Part shown: in pieces, positions 18,353 to 26,815 of the stretch | Numbering within the stretch: position 1 is the stretch's first letter | Layout of the letters: each line of letters begins with the position of its first letter | From: JAPOUP01 sp965203255 | Lineage (GTDB): Bacteria; Pseudomonadota; Alphaproteobacteria; Rhodobacterales; Rhodobacteraceae | Length of the DNA: 64,000 nt | Reading direction: 5' to 3' | Assembly (NCBI GenBank): GCA_965203255.1 | Contig: OZ241882.1 | Span: forward strand, 3,286,001-3,350,000 | The notes under the pieces: generated by a model | The model's input: only the letters and a program-made list of their open reading frames with translations | The model's database searches: none | What the model was told of the DNA's origin: nothing | Translations under genes and position numbers: made by a program

Positions 18353-20287
18353 TTATGACGCGGCTCCGGTCCGCTCGGCTTGAATCCTCTCCGCCTCCTT
18401 CCCGTGCAGTTCCTCATAGTGATCGAATCTCGACTCCATCCAGGCAGTGCCATGAGTCATGCCACCAAGTGACTGGAAGAGCTCGTCCCGCATCGGTCCA
18501 GGAAGCAGTGCACGGAACACATCCCATCCCTTCGCCGAAGGATGCGGATCGAATCCCAGCACCTGCCCTTTGAGCGAAGAGATCAGAGCGACAAGACCCC
18601 CAGTATAGGCTGAAGGCACATGGATATCCACGTGGTCTATCGGCTGCAAAAGAACCGGGCCCGCCTCCCTAAGCGCCTCACGCATTCCCATGAGGCCCGC
18701 TGTCTTGAAGGCGAAATCAGAACTGTCAACCGAATGGTGTTTGCCGTCCGTAAGCGTGACCCCGACATCGACAACCCGAAATCCAAGAGGGCCCTTCGCA
18801 AGAGCTTCCTGGCAGCCCGTCTCAACGGAAGGGATATAGTTCCTTGGCACTGCCCCTCCCTTGACCGTCTCATCAAACGCGAATCCCTCACCACGGGTCA
18901 GCGGACGAAGCGTGAATACGATGTCAGCGAACTGTCCAGCGCCTCCGGATTGCTTTCTGTGACGGTAGTGTTTGTCGATCTTTCTGGAGCACGTTTCACG
19001 ATAGCTGCCCGACAGCCGACGCTCGGAGACCTTGATATCGAAGTCCGCCTCCAACCTGTCCATAAGCCGACGCAAGTGCATTGGCCCCTGCAGGTTTGCC
19101 ACCAGAAACCCGCTATCCTCGTCATGGGAGATGGTTAGTCCGGGATCTATGGCTGCACATTTCGCCAAGGCCCCGGACAGGCGTGCGTCGTCGCGGTCAC
19201 TCTCTGGAGTGAGGATCCTGTGATAACTTGGGCTGTGTCCTCTGCTCCAGTCCGGGAGATCGAACGAGTCGGTTCCGGAATAGGCCCGCCCTGGGTCAAG
19301 GTGATCCGACTTGACGGCTATTGCCAGCGCACCAGCCTCCAGCGCGGTGCCTGTCGGCTTGCCGTCGACACCGTTGAGGCTGCCTATCGTACCGCCACCC
19401 AGCGACGAGCCTTGTGCGAGTGTTCCTTTCAGATCACGTAACAGCAGCGACTTTCCGACATGCTTGCGGTTGTCGGCATACACCCCGATTGCGCTCGCGC
19501 TGCCGTCCAGTTCCAGCCTTTCGGAAAGGTCCGGCGCTGAAGAGGATTCATGACGCAGCGATTTCATAAGGCGGAACACGCCGTTTCCGTGTTCCGCCAC
19601 TCCAAGATAGGCGGAGATGAAGGCGTTCTTCCGATGCATGTCACTGACCAGGGCGAACACGCTCTCAGATGCGGGAATTCTGTCTTCGATCAGCTGCTCA
19701 AGAAGATCGTCGTCGAAATCGGACAGAAGTTCCAGAAGCTCGGAGCGGGCCTCCAGCTGGCGGTCGCGAAGACCCTCAGGAATCTCGATGAGATTGGATG
19801 GTTTCCCTTCCTGATACTCCCAGGCACGCTCGGAAATCAAATCGATCGAACCAGCAATTGCGTCTCCATCGCGAATCGGCACCTGCCGCAGAATTATCGG
19901 GAGGTTTGCGTATCCCTGTAGTGCCGCAACTGTATCACGGACACGGCTCTCTGCCGTGTCCATCCGATTGATGAACAGGTAACACGGCACACCCGACTCC
20001 TCGATCAGGCGTAGGTATGGGGCGGCCTGCTCGGAACTGCTGGGATCTGGCGGCACACAGAGTACCACGCTATCACTGGCGGCTAGGGCCAGTCCCGCTG
20101 CGCCCAGATTGTCAGTGCCACCGGCGACGTCGATCGCTCCCCAGGTTTCTCCGATGTAGCTGAACGTACGAAGCGATAACCTGTTGGAGAACGAGGATTC
20201 AGCGCTACCGCCTTCCAGTTCTCCAAGAGCCTTCACCAACGTAGTTTTGCCTGAGTGCGATGGTCCAATGACCGCAAAGCAACGCAT
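18353..20287 (-). CDS. Elongation factor G-like GTPase paralogue
   Basis: A 644-residue homologue of EF-G, shorter than the canonical 690-700. The P-loop is GPSHSGKT (residues 8-15), G3 reads DVAGG (53-57) in place of DTPGH, and G4 is NRMD (107-110). The EF-G domain IV block (YRHRKQSGGAGQFADI, then GGAVPRNYIPSVETG) and domain V (GGMTHGTAW) are present. Loss of the G3 His, which in canonical EF-G activates GTP hydrolysis, suggests an altered GTPase. Such paralogues accompany a normal EF-G; their role (recycling, ribosome rescue or otherwise) is not established here. Confidence 0.85.
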   Translation of the reverse strand: MRCFAVIGPSHSGKTTLVKALGELEGGSAESSFSNRLSLRTFSYIGETWGAIDVAGGTDNLGAAGLALAASDSVVLCVPPDPSSSEQAAPYLRLIEESGVPCYLFINRMDTAESRVRDTVAALQGYANLPIILRQVPIRDGDAIAGSIDLISERAWEYQEGKPSNLIEIPEGLRDRQLEARSELLELLSDFDDDLLEQLIEDRIPASESVFALVSDMHRKNAFISAYLGVAEHGNGVFRLMKSLRHESSSAPDLSERLELDGSASAIGVYADNRKHVGKSLLLRDLKGTLAQGSSLGGGTIGSLNGVDGKPTGTALEAGALAIAVKSDHLDPGRAYSGTDSFDLPDWSRGHSPSYHRILTPESDRDDARLSGALAKCAAIDPGLTISHDEDSGFLVANLQGPMHLRRLMDRLEADFDIKVSERRLSGSYRETCSRKIDKHYRHRKQSGGAGQFADIVFTLRPLTRGEGFAFDETVKGGAVPRNYIPSVETGCQEALAKGPLGFRVVDVGVTLTDGKHHSVDSSDFAFKTAGLMGMREALREAGPVLLQPIDHVDIHVPSAYTGGLVALISSLKGQVLGFDPHPSAKGWDVFRALLPGPMRDELFQSLGGMTHGTAWMESRFDHYEELHGKEAERIQAERTGAAS

Positions 20288-20533
20288 TTATCCCTCCTCC
20301 GCTAAGTTGCTGGCAAAGCGCCCATGCGCCTGCGCGATTTATGGCAGTTCGTATCACCCTAGCCTGCGAGTGTCTTCCCCGGTCTGCGTTCGGATCCTGA
20401 CTGGATGGTCTGCGCAAGTATTGGTTGCCGTCAAGTGAATTGTACAACTCCGGCCGCTCAAGCTGGCGGTAACGGCATCAAGTCGGTTGGGTGCGCTTCG
20501 CGCACGCCCGAAGCATGTGCGGTCCCAGCGCGA

Positions 20534-21463
20534 TTAACAGTGACCTTCAGGAAGGCAGGTTCGCTGGCCGGAAATGTCATTGGTGATGTCTTCCCTCCTG
20601 TCGAGGCCCATTTGGCGTTGCCTTTCACGGAAACGCTTGCGATCAGATGGCGTGTATTCATCAACGCAGGACGGGCATTGTACGCCTTCCTCGTAATCTG
20701 GGTGCAACCTACCAGCGGCAGCCACCGGTCGACCGCACGCATGGCAGAGACTATAGCTGCCCTCCGTCACCCCATGCTTCACGCTGACGCGCCCATCGAA
20801 AACATAGCATTCGCCGCGCCAGGCACTCTGGTCCTCCGATACCTCTTCGAGATACTTCAGAATCCCTCCCTTGAGATGGTAAACGTCGCCAAAGCCGCGA
20901 CCGATGAGGTAATTCGTTGCCTTCTCGCAGCGAATCCCCCCAGTGCAGAACATTGCGACCCGCCGATCCTGGAACCGCTCTTCGTTCGCTTCCCACCATT
21001 TCGGGAACTCGCTGAAACTATCGGTTCCAGGATTGATCGAGCCGTCAAAAGTTCCAATTTCGATTTCGTAGCGATTTCGGGTGTCGATCACCGCGACATC
21101 AGGGGACCGGATCAAGTCGTTCCAGTTCACTGGTTCAACATACTTTCCAACCGCCGCCAGCGGATCCACGTCTGGTTGACCCATCGTCACGATCTCTTTC
21201 TTCAGCCTGACCCTCAATTTTCTGAACGGCATCCGGTGGGTCCAGCTTTCCTTCCATTCCAGACACCCGCACCCCGGCAAACGTCGGATCCCGCGGATAA
21301 CGTTGCCAATCCCTCCAGGACTGCCGGCGATGGTTCCGTTTATCCCTTCGTGGGCAAGCAATATCGAACCCCGGACTCCGTTGATCGAGCAGATATCGGC
21401 AAGAACGGGTTTGATCACAGCTGGATCTTCGAATGGTGTGAACTGATACAGCGTGGCAATCAT
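20534..21463 (-). CDS. trhO: tRNA uridine(34) hydroxylase TrhO (rhodanese-like)
   Basis: Oxygen-dependent enzyme that makes 5-hydroxyuridine at tRNA position 34. The 309-residue protein has an N-terminal acylphosphatase-like domain (LLAHEGINGTIAG) and a rhodanese domain with the active loop CTGGIRCEK at residues 173-181 (catalytic Cys 178 region). The C-terminal Cys-rich segment SLCHACGRPV...QCPSCVDEY is typical. ATG at 21463 has CAGG eight bases before it; ATG at 21469 and GTG at 21478 are alternatives. It lies 246 bp upstream of the EF-G-like gene and is divergent from pncA. Confidence 0.92.
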   Translation of the reverse strand: MIATLYQFTPFEDPAVIKPVLADICSINGVRGSILLAHEGINGTIAGSPGGIGNVIRGIRRLPGCGCLEWKESWTHRMPFRKLRVRLKKEIVTMGQPDVDPLAAVGKYVEPVNWNDLIRSPDVAVIDTRNRYEIEIGTFDGSINPGTDSFSEFPKWWEANEERFQDRRVAMFCTGGIRCEKATNYLIGRGFGDVYHLKGGILKYLEEVSEDQSAWRGECYVFDGRVSVKHGVTEGSYSLCHACGRPVAAAGRLHPDYEEGVQCPSCVDEYTPSDRKRFRERQRQMGLDRREDITNDISGQRTCLPEGHC

Positions 21464-21568
21464 TAGCATAGCCTGCACCTACGCGAGTATGGGCTGTAAC
21501 TGCAAGCCCGGCATTGACGGGCCCGACTTCGCGGCTTACCCCTTCCTCGTGCGGAACGGAGTTCAACG

Positions 21569-22174
21569 ATGCGAAGCCGAAACGAAGCGTTGATCGTCAT
21601 TGATGTGCAGAGTGATTTCTGCCCCGGCGGTGCGCTTGCGGTTCCTGACGGTGATGCGATCATACCGGAAGTCAACGCGTTGATGGCCGACTTTGCAACC
21701 GTGGTGCTGACCCAGGACTGGCATCCCGCAAGCCATTCCTCCTTCGCTTCCCATCACAGCGGATTGCAGCCATTTGAGATGACTGACATGCCTTACGGTC
21801 GACAGGTACTCTGGCCTGATCATTGCATCCAGGGTTCGGACGGAGCCGCATTCCATGCCGGACTCGAGACGGAACCGGCCAGCCTGATCATCCGAAAGGG
21901 TTTCAATCCCAACATCGACAGCTATTCGGCATTCTTTGAAAACGATCGCAGCACCCCGACTGGGCTTGAAGGCTATCTGCGAACGCGCGGCATCGACATG
22001 TTGACCCTGGTGGGACTGGCCACCGACTTCTGTGTCAGTTACTCCGCTGTCGATGCCGCCAAACTTGGCTTCACCGTAGAGGTCATTCTGGATCTATGCC
22101 GTGCCATTGACCTCAATGACTCCCTCGCCGCCGCCAGGGAAAGCATGGCGGTCGTCGGCGTCAGGCTTGGCTGA
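21569..22174 (+). CDS. pncA: Nicotinamidase
   Basis: Cysteine-hydrolase-fold enzyme that deamidates nicotinamide to nicotinate in NAD salvage. The 201-residue protein shows the catalytic triad: Asp in VIDVQSDFCPGG, Lys in LIIRKGF and Cys in GLATDFCVSYSA. The metal site is DWHPASHSSF. It ends four bases before pncB, the next enzyme of the pathway, so the two are certainly co-transcribed. Confidence 0.95.
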   Translation: MRSRNEALIVIDVQSDFCPGGALAVPDGDAIIPEVNALMADFATVVLTQDWHPASHSSFASHHSGLQPFEMTDMPYGRQVLWPDHCIQGSDGAAFHAGLETEPASLIIRKGFNPNIDSYSAFFENDRSTPTGLEGYLRTRGIDMLTLVGLATDFCVSYSAVDAAKLGFTVEVILDLCRAIDLNDSLAAARESMAVVGVRLG

Positions 22175-22178
22175 TCCG

Positions 22179-23471
22179 ATGGTGGACATCGCCACCCGGG
22201 TCTACAATCACAAATGGAAGATCGATCCGATCATTCGCTCACTGATCGATAACGACTTCTACAAGCTCTTGATGTGCCAGTCGGTGTTTCGCAACCGGCC
22301 GGATGCGACCGTCACCTTCAGCCTGATCAATCGCACCAAATCAATTCGACTCGCTGATCTGGTGGATGAAGGTGAATTGCGCGAACAGCTGGATCATATT
22401 CGTTCGCTTTCCCTGTCGAGAGGTGAAAGCACTTGGCTGCGGGGAAACACTTTCTATGGCAAGCGGCAGATGTTCACACCGGAATTCATGGAGTGGTTTG
22501 AGCGTCTCCGCCTTCCCCATTACGAACTTGAGAAACGCGACGGCCAATACGAGCTGGCATTCGAAGGTCCCTGGCCAGAGGTCATGCTTTGGGAAGTCCC
22601 GGCGCTCGCCGTACTTATGGAGCTGCGTGGACGTGCCGTGCTGAATTCCATGCGCAGGTTTGAACTCCAGGTGCTCTACGCCGGTGCCATGACGAAGCTC
22701 TGGCAGACAATTGAGACATTGCGCGGAATCGAGGGGCTTCGCATAGCGGATTTTGGCACACGCAGGCGACATTCATTCCTTTGGCAGGATTGGTGTGTCC
22801 AGGCGATGATCGAAGGGCTCGGTGAAAAGTTCATCGGCACATCCAACTGCCTGATAGCCATGCGCAGGGACATCGAGGCAATTGGCACCAACGCCCATGA
22901 ACTGCCGATGGTCTACTGTGCGCTTGCGGAGAGCGACGAGGCGGTCGCCAACGCTCCCTATGATGTGTTGTCGGACTGGCATGAAGAGCACGAGGGCAAT
23001 CTTAGGATTATATTGCCTGATACCTATGGAACCGAAGGCTTTCTGAAGAACGCACCCGACTGGCTAGCGAGCTGGACCGGAATACGTATTGATTCTGGCG
23101 ACCCTTCCCTCGGCGCGGCGGCCGCCATCCGTTGGTGGCGTGACCGCGGGGAAGATCCCCGCGAAAAGCTTGTGATCTTCTCGGACGGTTTGGATGCGTG
23201 CCGGATCGAGAAGCTCCATCGGCAGTTCCATAAACAGGTGCGAGTCAGTTTCGGTTGGGGTACGCTTCTGACAAATGACTTCCGCGGCCTTGCCCCCGGA
23301 GACTCGCTTGCGCCATTCTCATTGGTCTGCAAGGCGGTTTCCGTCAACGGACGTGCAACAGTGAAGCTTTCCGACAATCCCAGGAAGTCTGTTGGACCCG
23401 ATAGCGAGATCAACCGCTACAGACGTATATTCCAGATAGGGCACCAGAATGCTCTGGACGTCCATGTCTGA
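22179..23471 (+). CDS. pncB: Nicotinate phosphoribosyltransferase
   Basis: Converts nicotinate and PRPP to nicotinate mononucleotide, completing the salvage step begun by PncA. The 430-residue protein has the family start with SLIDNDFYKLLMCQ, the core FGTRRRHSFLWQ, the IRIDSGDPSLGA phosphate-binding part and VSFGWGTLLTND. The frame is open from 22101 inside pncA, but the ATG at 22179, four bases after the pncA stop, fits family length. Confidence 0.95.
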   Translation: MVDIATRVYNHKWKIDPIIRSLIDNDFYKLLMCQSVFRNRPDATVTFSLINRTKSIRLADLVDEGELREQLDHIRSLSLSRGESTWLRGNTFYGKRQMFTPEFMEWFERLRLPHYELEKRDGQYELAFEGPWPEVMLWEVPALAVLMELRGRAVLNSMRRFELQVLYAGAMTKLWQTIETLRGIEGLRIADFGTRRRHSFLWQDWCVQAMIEGLGEKFIGTSNCLIAMRRDIEAIGTNAHELPMVYCALAESDEAVANAPYDVLSDWHEEHEGNLRIILPDTYGTEGFLKNAPDWLASWTGIRIDSGDPSLGAAAAIRWWRDRGEDPREKLVIFSDGLDACRIEKLHRQFHKQVRVSFGWGTLLTNDFRGLAPGDSLAPFSLVCKAVSVNGRATVKLSDNPRKSVGPDSEINRYRRIFQIGHQNALDVHV

Positions 23472-23950
23472 TCCCTTCAACTGACCGGCAGACATCACTG
23501 AAGTCGGCTGACCTGCGTTCAGGTGAGCGACCCGCCAAGGCTCGGAGAACTACGCCTGCCTGAACGCAGAAAGCGGTTTCCCTGTGTGCCGGTTCCGCGC
23601 CCAATTCACTGATGCGACGGGGTTCGGTTTCCAGAGTTTGATGGACACCTCACCAGATGACGGCGAACTCGACTGGACGTCGTGACTTCCTCCGATTGGC
23701 TCAACTCGATGCCTGGCGTGACCGACCCATGGACGTCTGGTCGACCAGGATGCCTCCGCGAGGCGACCGACCGACACCACCGGAACCGAGCGCTGTCTGG
23801 AGGTGGGAGTGGCAGCGACGGGTGCTGAAACCTGTCCTGTCTCGCTGCCGGTGAATTCATGCATCAGCTACCGGTAACCGTTTCCTACAGTATCTGCATT
23901 CTCGTCCTGTGGCCAACTGATTCCGGAATGACCGGTAGCTGTTTCTGAAT
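23472..23950. other. Non-coding gap between pncB and the Rieske gene
   Basis: About 480 bp between convergent genes. Several short frames overlap in all directions, none with recognisable protein character or a ribosome site. No clear hairpin terminator was found. It may contain decayed mobile DNA, but no end repeats were recognised. Confidence 0.4.
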
Positions 23951-24265
23951 CTAGCTCACGAAAACGAAGACCTCACCTTCCTTGACTTTCACCGGATAGG
24001 TTCCGAGGGCTTCGCATGCTGGCGATCTCTTGGGTTCGCCGGTCCGATAGTCGAACTGACCGTTGTGCTTAGGACACTCGATGATGTGGTCAATTACCAG
24101 TCCGTCGGCCAAGTGGACATTCTCATGGGTGCAAAGCCCATCGGTGCAGAAAAATTCGTTGTCGAATGACCGGTATACCGCGAAAGTCCGGTCACCATGA
24201 TCGAACCGAACCAGATCTTCGACCTCAATATCATCTACCGAACACGCATGGATCCAGTCGGCCAT
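23951..24265 (-). CDS. Rieske-type [2Fe-2S] ferredoxin
   Basis: A 104-residue single-domain Rieske protein. The cluster ligands are Cys45 and His47 (CTHENVHLADG) and Cys64 and His67 (CPKHNG), the oxygenase-ferredoxin type. Such proteins pass electrons to a Rieske oxygenase or serve as nitrite reductase small subunits (NirD-like). No oxygenase or reductase gene is adjacent, so the partner is unknown. The length is typical of MocE/BphF-like ferredoxins. Confidence 0.88.
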   Translation of the reverse strand: MADWIHACSVDDIEVEDLVRFDHGDRTFAVYRSFDNEFFCTDGLCTHENVHLADGLVIDHIIECPKHNGQFDYRTGEPKRSPACEALGTYPVKVKEGEVFVFVS

Positions 24266-24294
24266 GACTTCAGTCCCATCCTTTTGCGATCAGC

Positions 24295-24325
24295 AATCAT
24301 CAGTACGTTCAAATGACTGATGATT
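24295..24325. promoter_or_regulatory. Inverted repeat upstream of the Rieske gene
   Basis: Perfect 10-bp arms AATCATCAGT (24295-24304) and ACTGATGATT (24316-24325) around 11 nt, 30-60 bp upstream of the Rieske start. Spacing suggests a dimeric regulator site or a leader hairpin. A second palindrome, AACCGC-TT-GCGGTT, lies at 24365-24378. Confidence 0.45.
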
Positions 24326-24405
24326 GGGTGGTTGCCGGAGTGGCATGATGCCGACAATGGCAAGAACCGCTTGCGGTTGATTAGGTCAACTTGTGTCACC
24401 ACGGG

Positions 24406-24443
24406 CATATTTTGTCTACCAAACCGACCATATTTCCGCCACC
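24406..24443 (-). repeat. Left terminal repeats of the island
   Basis: Two related 15-mers, CATATTTTGTCTACC at 24406 and CATATTTCCGCCACC at 24429, spaced 23 bp. They mirror the pair at 28689-28726. Confidence 0.55.
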
Positions 24444-24477
24444 TGACGTCAAGTCACTGAAATCAAGCGATATGCGG

Positions 24478-24502
24478 TTTTTCCGGCCTGACTCCGGAAA
24501 AA
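24478..24502. terminator. Strong hairpin just inside the island
   Basis: Arms TTTTTCCGG and CCGGAAAAA pair perfectly over 9 bp around a 7-nt loop, with A/T tails on both sides. The symmetric tails would allow termination in either direction. Confidence 0.4.
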
Positions 24503-24564
24503 CGGCCGGCCCGGCCCTTTGACACGTCCGTACCCGACGGTTCCCCTTCGCGGCCGCTCGCCCA

Positions 24565-24656
24565 TCATCGTGCCATGGCCTGCGGGATCATGGACCACGG
24601 CTGGGATGTGTGGTCGCTGGCCGCCGCGAAGCCCATCAGCGGCGCCGTCCGGGCTA
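24565..24656 (-). pseudogene. ISKra4-type transposase remnant, downstream part
   Basis: Continuation of the remnant at 25906-26305 on the other side of the IS630 copy. Removing that element and one TA gives an uninterrupted frame, PGMANVLARTAPLMGFAAAS, then about 20 more residues to a TGA at 24565. The catalytic part of the transposase is missing. Confidence 0.55.
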
Positions 24657-25903
24657 GTGTTTCGCGAAAAACAAAAGAGTCCATATTTCATGCCGGACTT
24701 TCAGCCGCCGCCATCTCCTGGAGCCTGCGGTGCCCGCGCTTCCACGACGCCACCAGATCCTCCGGATTCCGGCTCCAGCGGAACGGGCGGGCGTCGCTGG
24801 CGTTGTGGTGCTCGATGTAGCCCTCTATGGCCGCGACGCAGTCGTCGAGCGAGTCGAAGACGGCGTCCTTCAGCCGCTGCCTCGTCAGCCTGGAGAAGAA
24901 GCCCTCGACCGCGTTCATCCACGACGCCGATGTCGGCGTGAAATGGAAGGTCCAGTCGGGACGGGACCCAAGCCATTCGTGGACCTCGGCGGACTTATGG
25001 GAGGACACGTTGTCCAGGATGACGTGCACCGGGGTGCCCGGCCCGGTCCCTTCGGCGACGTGGCCGGGGAAGGCGGTGAACTCCGCCGACCGGTGCCGCC
25101 CGGTCATCTGACCGACCACCCTGCCTGTCGCGACGGCGGGGGCCGCCAGCAGGCAGGTGGTGCCGTTGCGCCTGCAGTCGCGCGTCCTGGTCTCCGCATG
25201 CCCCGGCTTCATCGGGAGGGGCCTCTGGGTCCGCCCAAGTGCCTGAATCTGCGTCTTTCCGTCAACCGAGAGGACCACCGCATGGTCCGGCGGGTCGACA
25301 TACAGGCCCACGACGTCGCGGACCTTGAGCTCGAACCGCGGGTCGCGGGAGACCCTGGACGTCCTGACCTGGTGCGGCCTGAGCCCGTTGCGCTTCAGGA
25401 TGCTGTGCACGTTCGTGGCGGTCAGCGCCAGCCTCCTCGCCAGCGCCCGCAGTGTCCAGTGCCGGGCGTGCGGGGGCGGTGGCGACATCGCCAGGGCGAC
25501 CACGGCCCTCACCGTTCCGTCCGGGGTCGGCTCCAGTCCCGGAGGGCGGGTCGCGTCCCGCAGCAGCCCGTCCACGCCCCGCCCAGGGAAGCGGTCCCAC
25601 CAGCGCTCCACGGTCGACCGGCACTTTCCGGTCCGCCGGATGGCCTCCGCGGCGCTGCGCCCCGACCCGAGGCCGGGGATGATCCGGGCGCGCCAGACGT
25701 GCTTCTGGATGCTCTGCGGGTCCTTCGCGATCCTTTCGAGGCGTTCGCGGTCGCCGTCCGAAAGCCTGGTTTCCTGTCTCTTCGGTTTCCTGCCCATTGC
25801 CCTGCCTGCTGTCTTTATGGTTGTTACGGGGCCGCCTGACGGCGACAGGAAGACAGTGGCAGGCTTCACGGACAAATGCAAGCATTTGTTTCTTACAATC
25901 CAC
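24657..25903 (-). mobile_element. IS630-family element, 1,247 bp, TA duplication
   Basis: Imperfect inverted ends (GTGTTTCGCGAAAAACAAA left, GTGGATTGTAAGAAACAAA right, read inward) lie between duplicated TA dinucleotides at 24655-24656 and 25904-25905, the standard IS630 target. One intact transposase gene is carried. It is inserted in the ISKra4-type remnant. Confidence 0.8.
24688..25797 (-). CDS. IS630-family transposase
   Basis: A 369-residue transposase with N-terminal helix-turn-helix domains (AAEAIRRTGKCRSTVERWW, then HWTLRALARRLALT) and a DDE catalytic core: Asp in VVLSVDGKTQIQAL, Asp in VHVILDNVSSHKS and Glu in SWMNAVEGFFSRLT. The start MGRKPKRQETRL at 25797 fits the family; upstream in-frame codons run into the terminal repeat. 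It appears intact and probably functional. Confidence 0.88.
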   Translation of the reverse strand: MGRKPKRQETRLSDGDRERLERIAKDPQSIQKHVWRARIIPGLGSGRSAAEAIRRTGKCRSTVERWWDRFPGRGVDGLLRDATRPPGLEPTPDGTVRAVVALAMSPPPPHARHWTLRALARRLALTATNVHSILKRNGLRPHQVRTSRVSRDPRFELKVRDVVGLYVDPPDHAVVLSVDGKTQIQALGRTQRPLPMKPGHAETRTRDCRRNGTTCLLAAPAVATGRVVGQMTGRHRSAEFTAFPGHVAEGTGPGTPVHVILDNVSSHKSAEVHEWLGSRPDWTFHFTPTSASWMNAVEGFFSRLTRQRLKDAVFDSLDDCVAAIEGYIEHHNASDARPFRWSRNPEDLVASWKRGHRRLQEMAAAESPA

Positions 25904-25905
25904 TA

Positions 25906-26305
25906 GGACGTTCGCCATCCCTGGCGTGATGGACCTTCCCTCCAGGCCCAGCGCCCGGTCAAGGGGCAGGCGCCCCCTGCCGCTGGACGGGCAGCGGAAA
26001 CACCTCCGCTCCACCCTCACCCGGCCCGGCCGGGTCAGGAACGACCTTGCCTTCCTCCCCTGGCACCGGTGCATCGGCCTGCCGCACCTGCGGCATTCCG
26101 GCCTCGGCAGCGTCCCGTCCAGCCGTCCGGACAGCGGCTTCTGTGCCGCCGCCTCGGCGACGTCGCGGCTTCGCACCTCGCCGCCCCCGGTCCGGTACCG
26201 GGTGTGGCCACCCTCGCACCACCGCCGCGCCTTCCTCTCCCGGACCCCCGGATACGCCACCGCGTTCGGATGCCGGTGCACCGTTTCCCTTCCGTCCCGC
26301 CCCAT
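25906..26305 (-). pseudogene. ISKra4-type transposase remnant, N-terminal part
   Basis: The frame from about 26305 contains zinc-finger-like blocks CRRCGRPM and RRCFRCPS followed by PLDRALGLEGRSITPGMANVL. This is the N-terminal signature of ISKra4-type transposases. It is cut at 25904 by the IS630 copy and resumes at 24656. The most upstream residues are basic and poorly defined, so the start is arbitrary. From 26306 to 26815 nothing else could be supported. Confidence 0.55.
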
Positions 26306-26815
26306 GGCCGGCACTCCCTGCCCTTTGCCTCTGGATGTGCGCCGCTGGCCGGTTCGTCCGGCACCGTCTCCGGAAAGTACTGGAAAAAACGATGAGGTCA
26401 ACAAATTGGGCTACACCCTCATGGACCTGGCCGAAACGTCGGCAGGAATTCCGGAAACGGCGACGGCGGCGCTTCGGAACGCCCTTCCAGAGCCTGCATT
26501 CCGGGCTGTCGTCGCTGTCCGCGTGAGCGTTCGCCGTTCGCGGGCTTTCGGGATGGCATCCATCCGTGTCACGCGGTCACCTCATCGTCAGCACGGTTTT
26601 CCTCGACCCGCCGCCTGGCCACCGTTCCGTCGCCTGACATTTCCATGCCTTTGCGCAAGGAGTCCGTCATGCCCCTGATGCATCAGGACCGGAAAACGCT
26701 TGAAATGTTCGTCCGCAAGGGCAACAGGTTCGGAGCCGCCCGTGTTTGTCGGACGTGAAGGACTTTTCGACGACATGCTGAACTCCGTCCTGCAGACATG
26801 GAAGCCGAACGGGAT

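Noticed and set aside
24730..25839. 369-codon frame on the plus strand
   Set aside because: Antisense to the IS630 transposase, rich in Arg and Pro, no motif.
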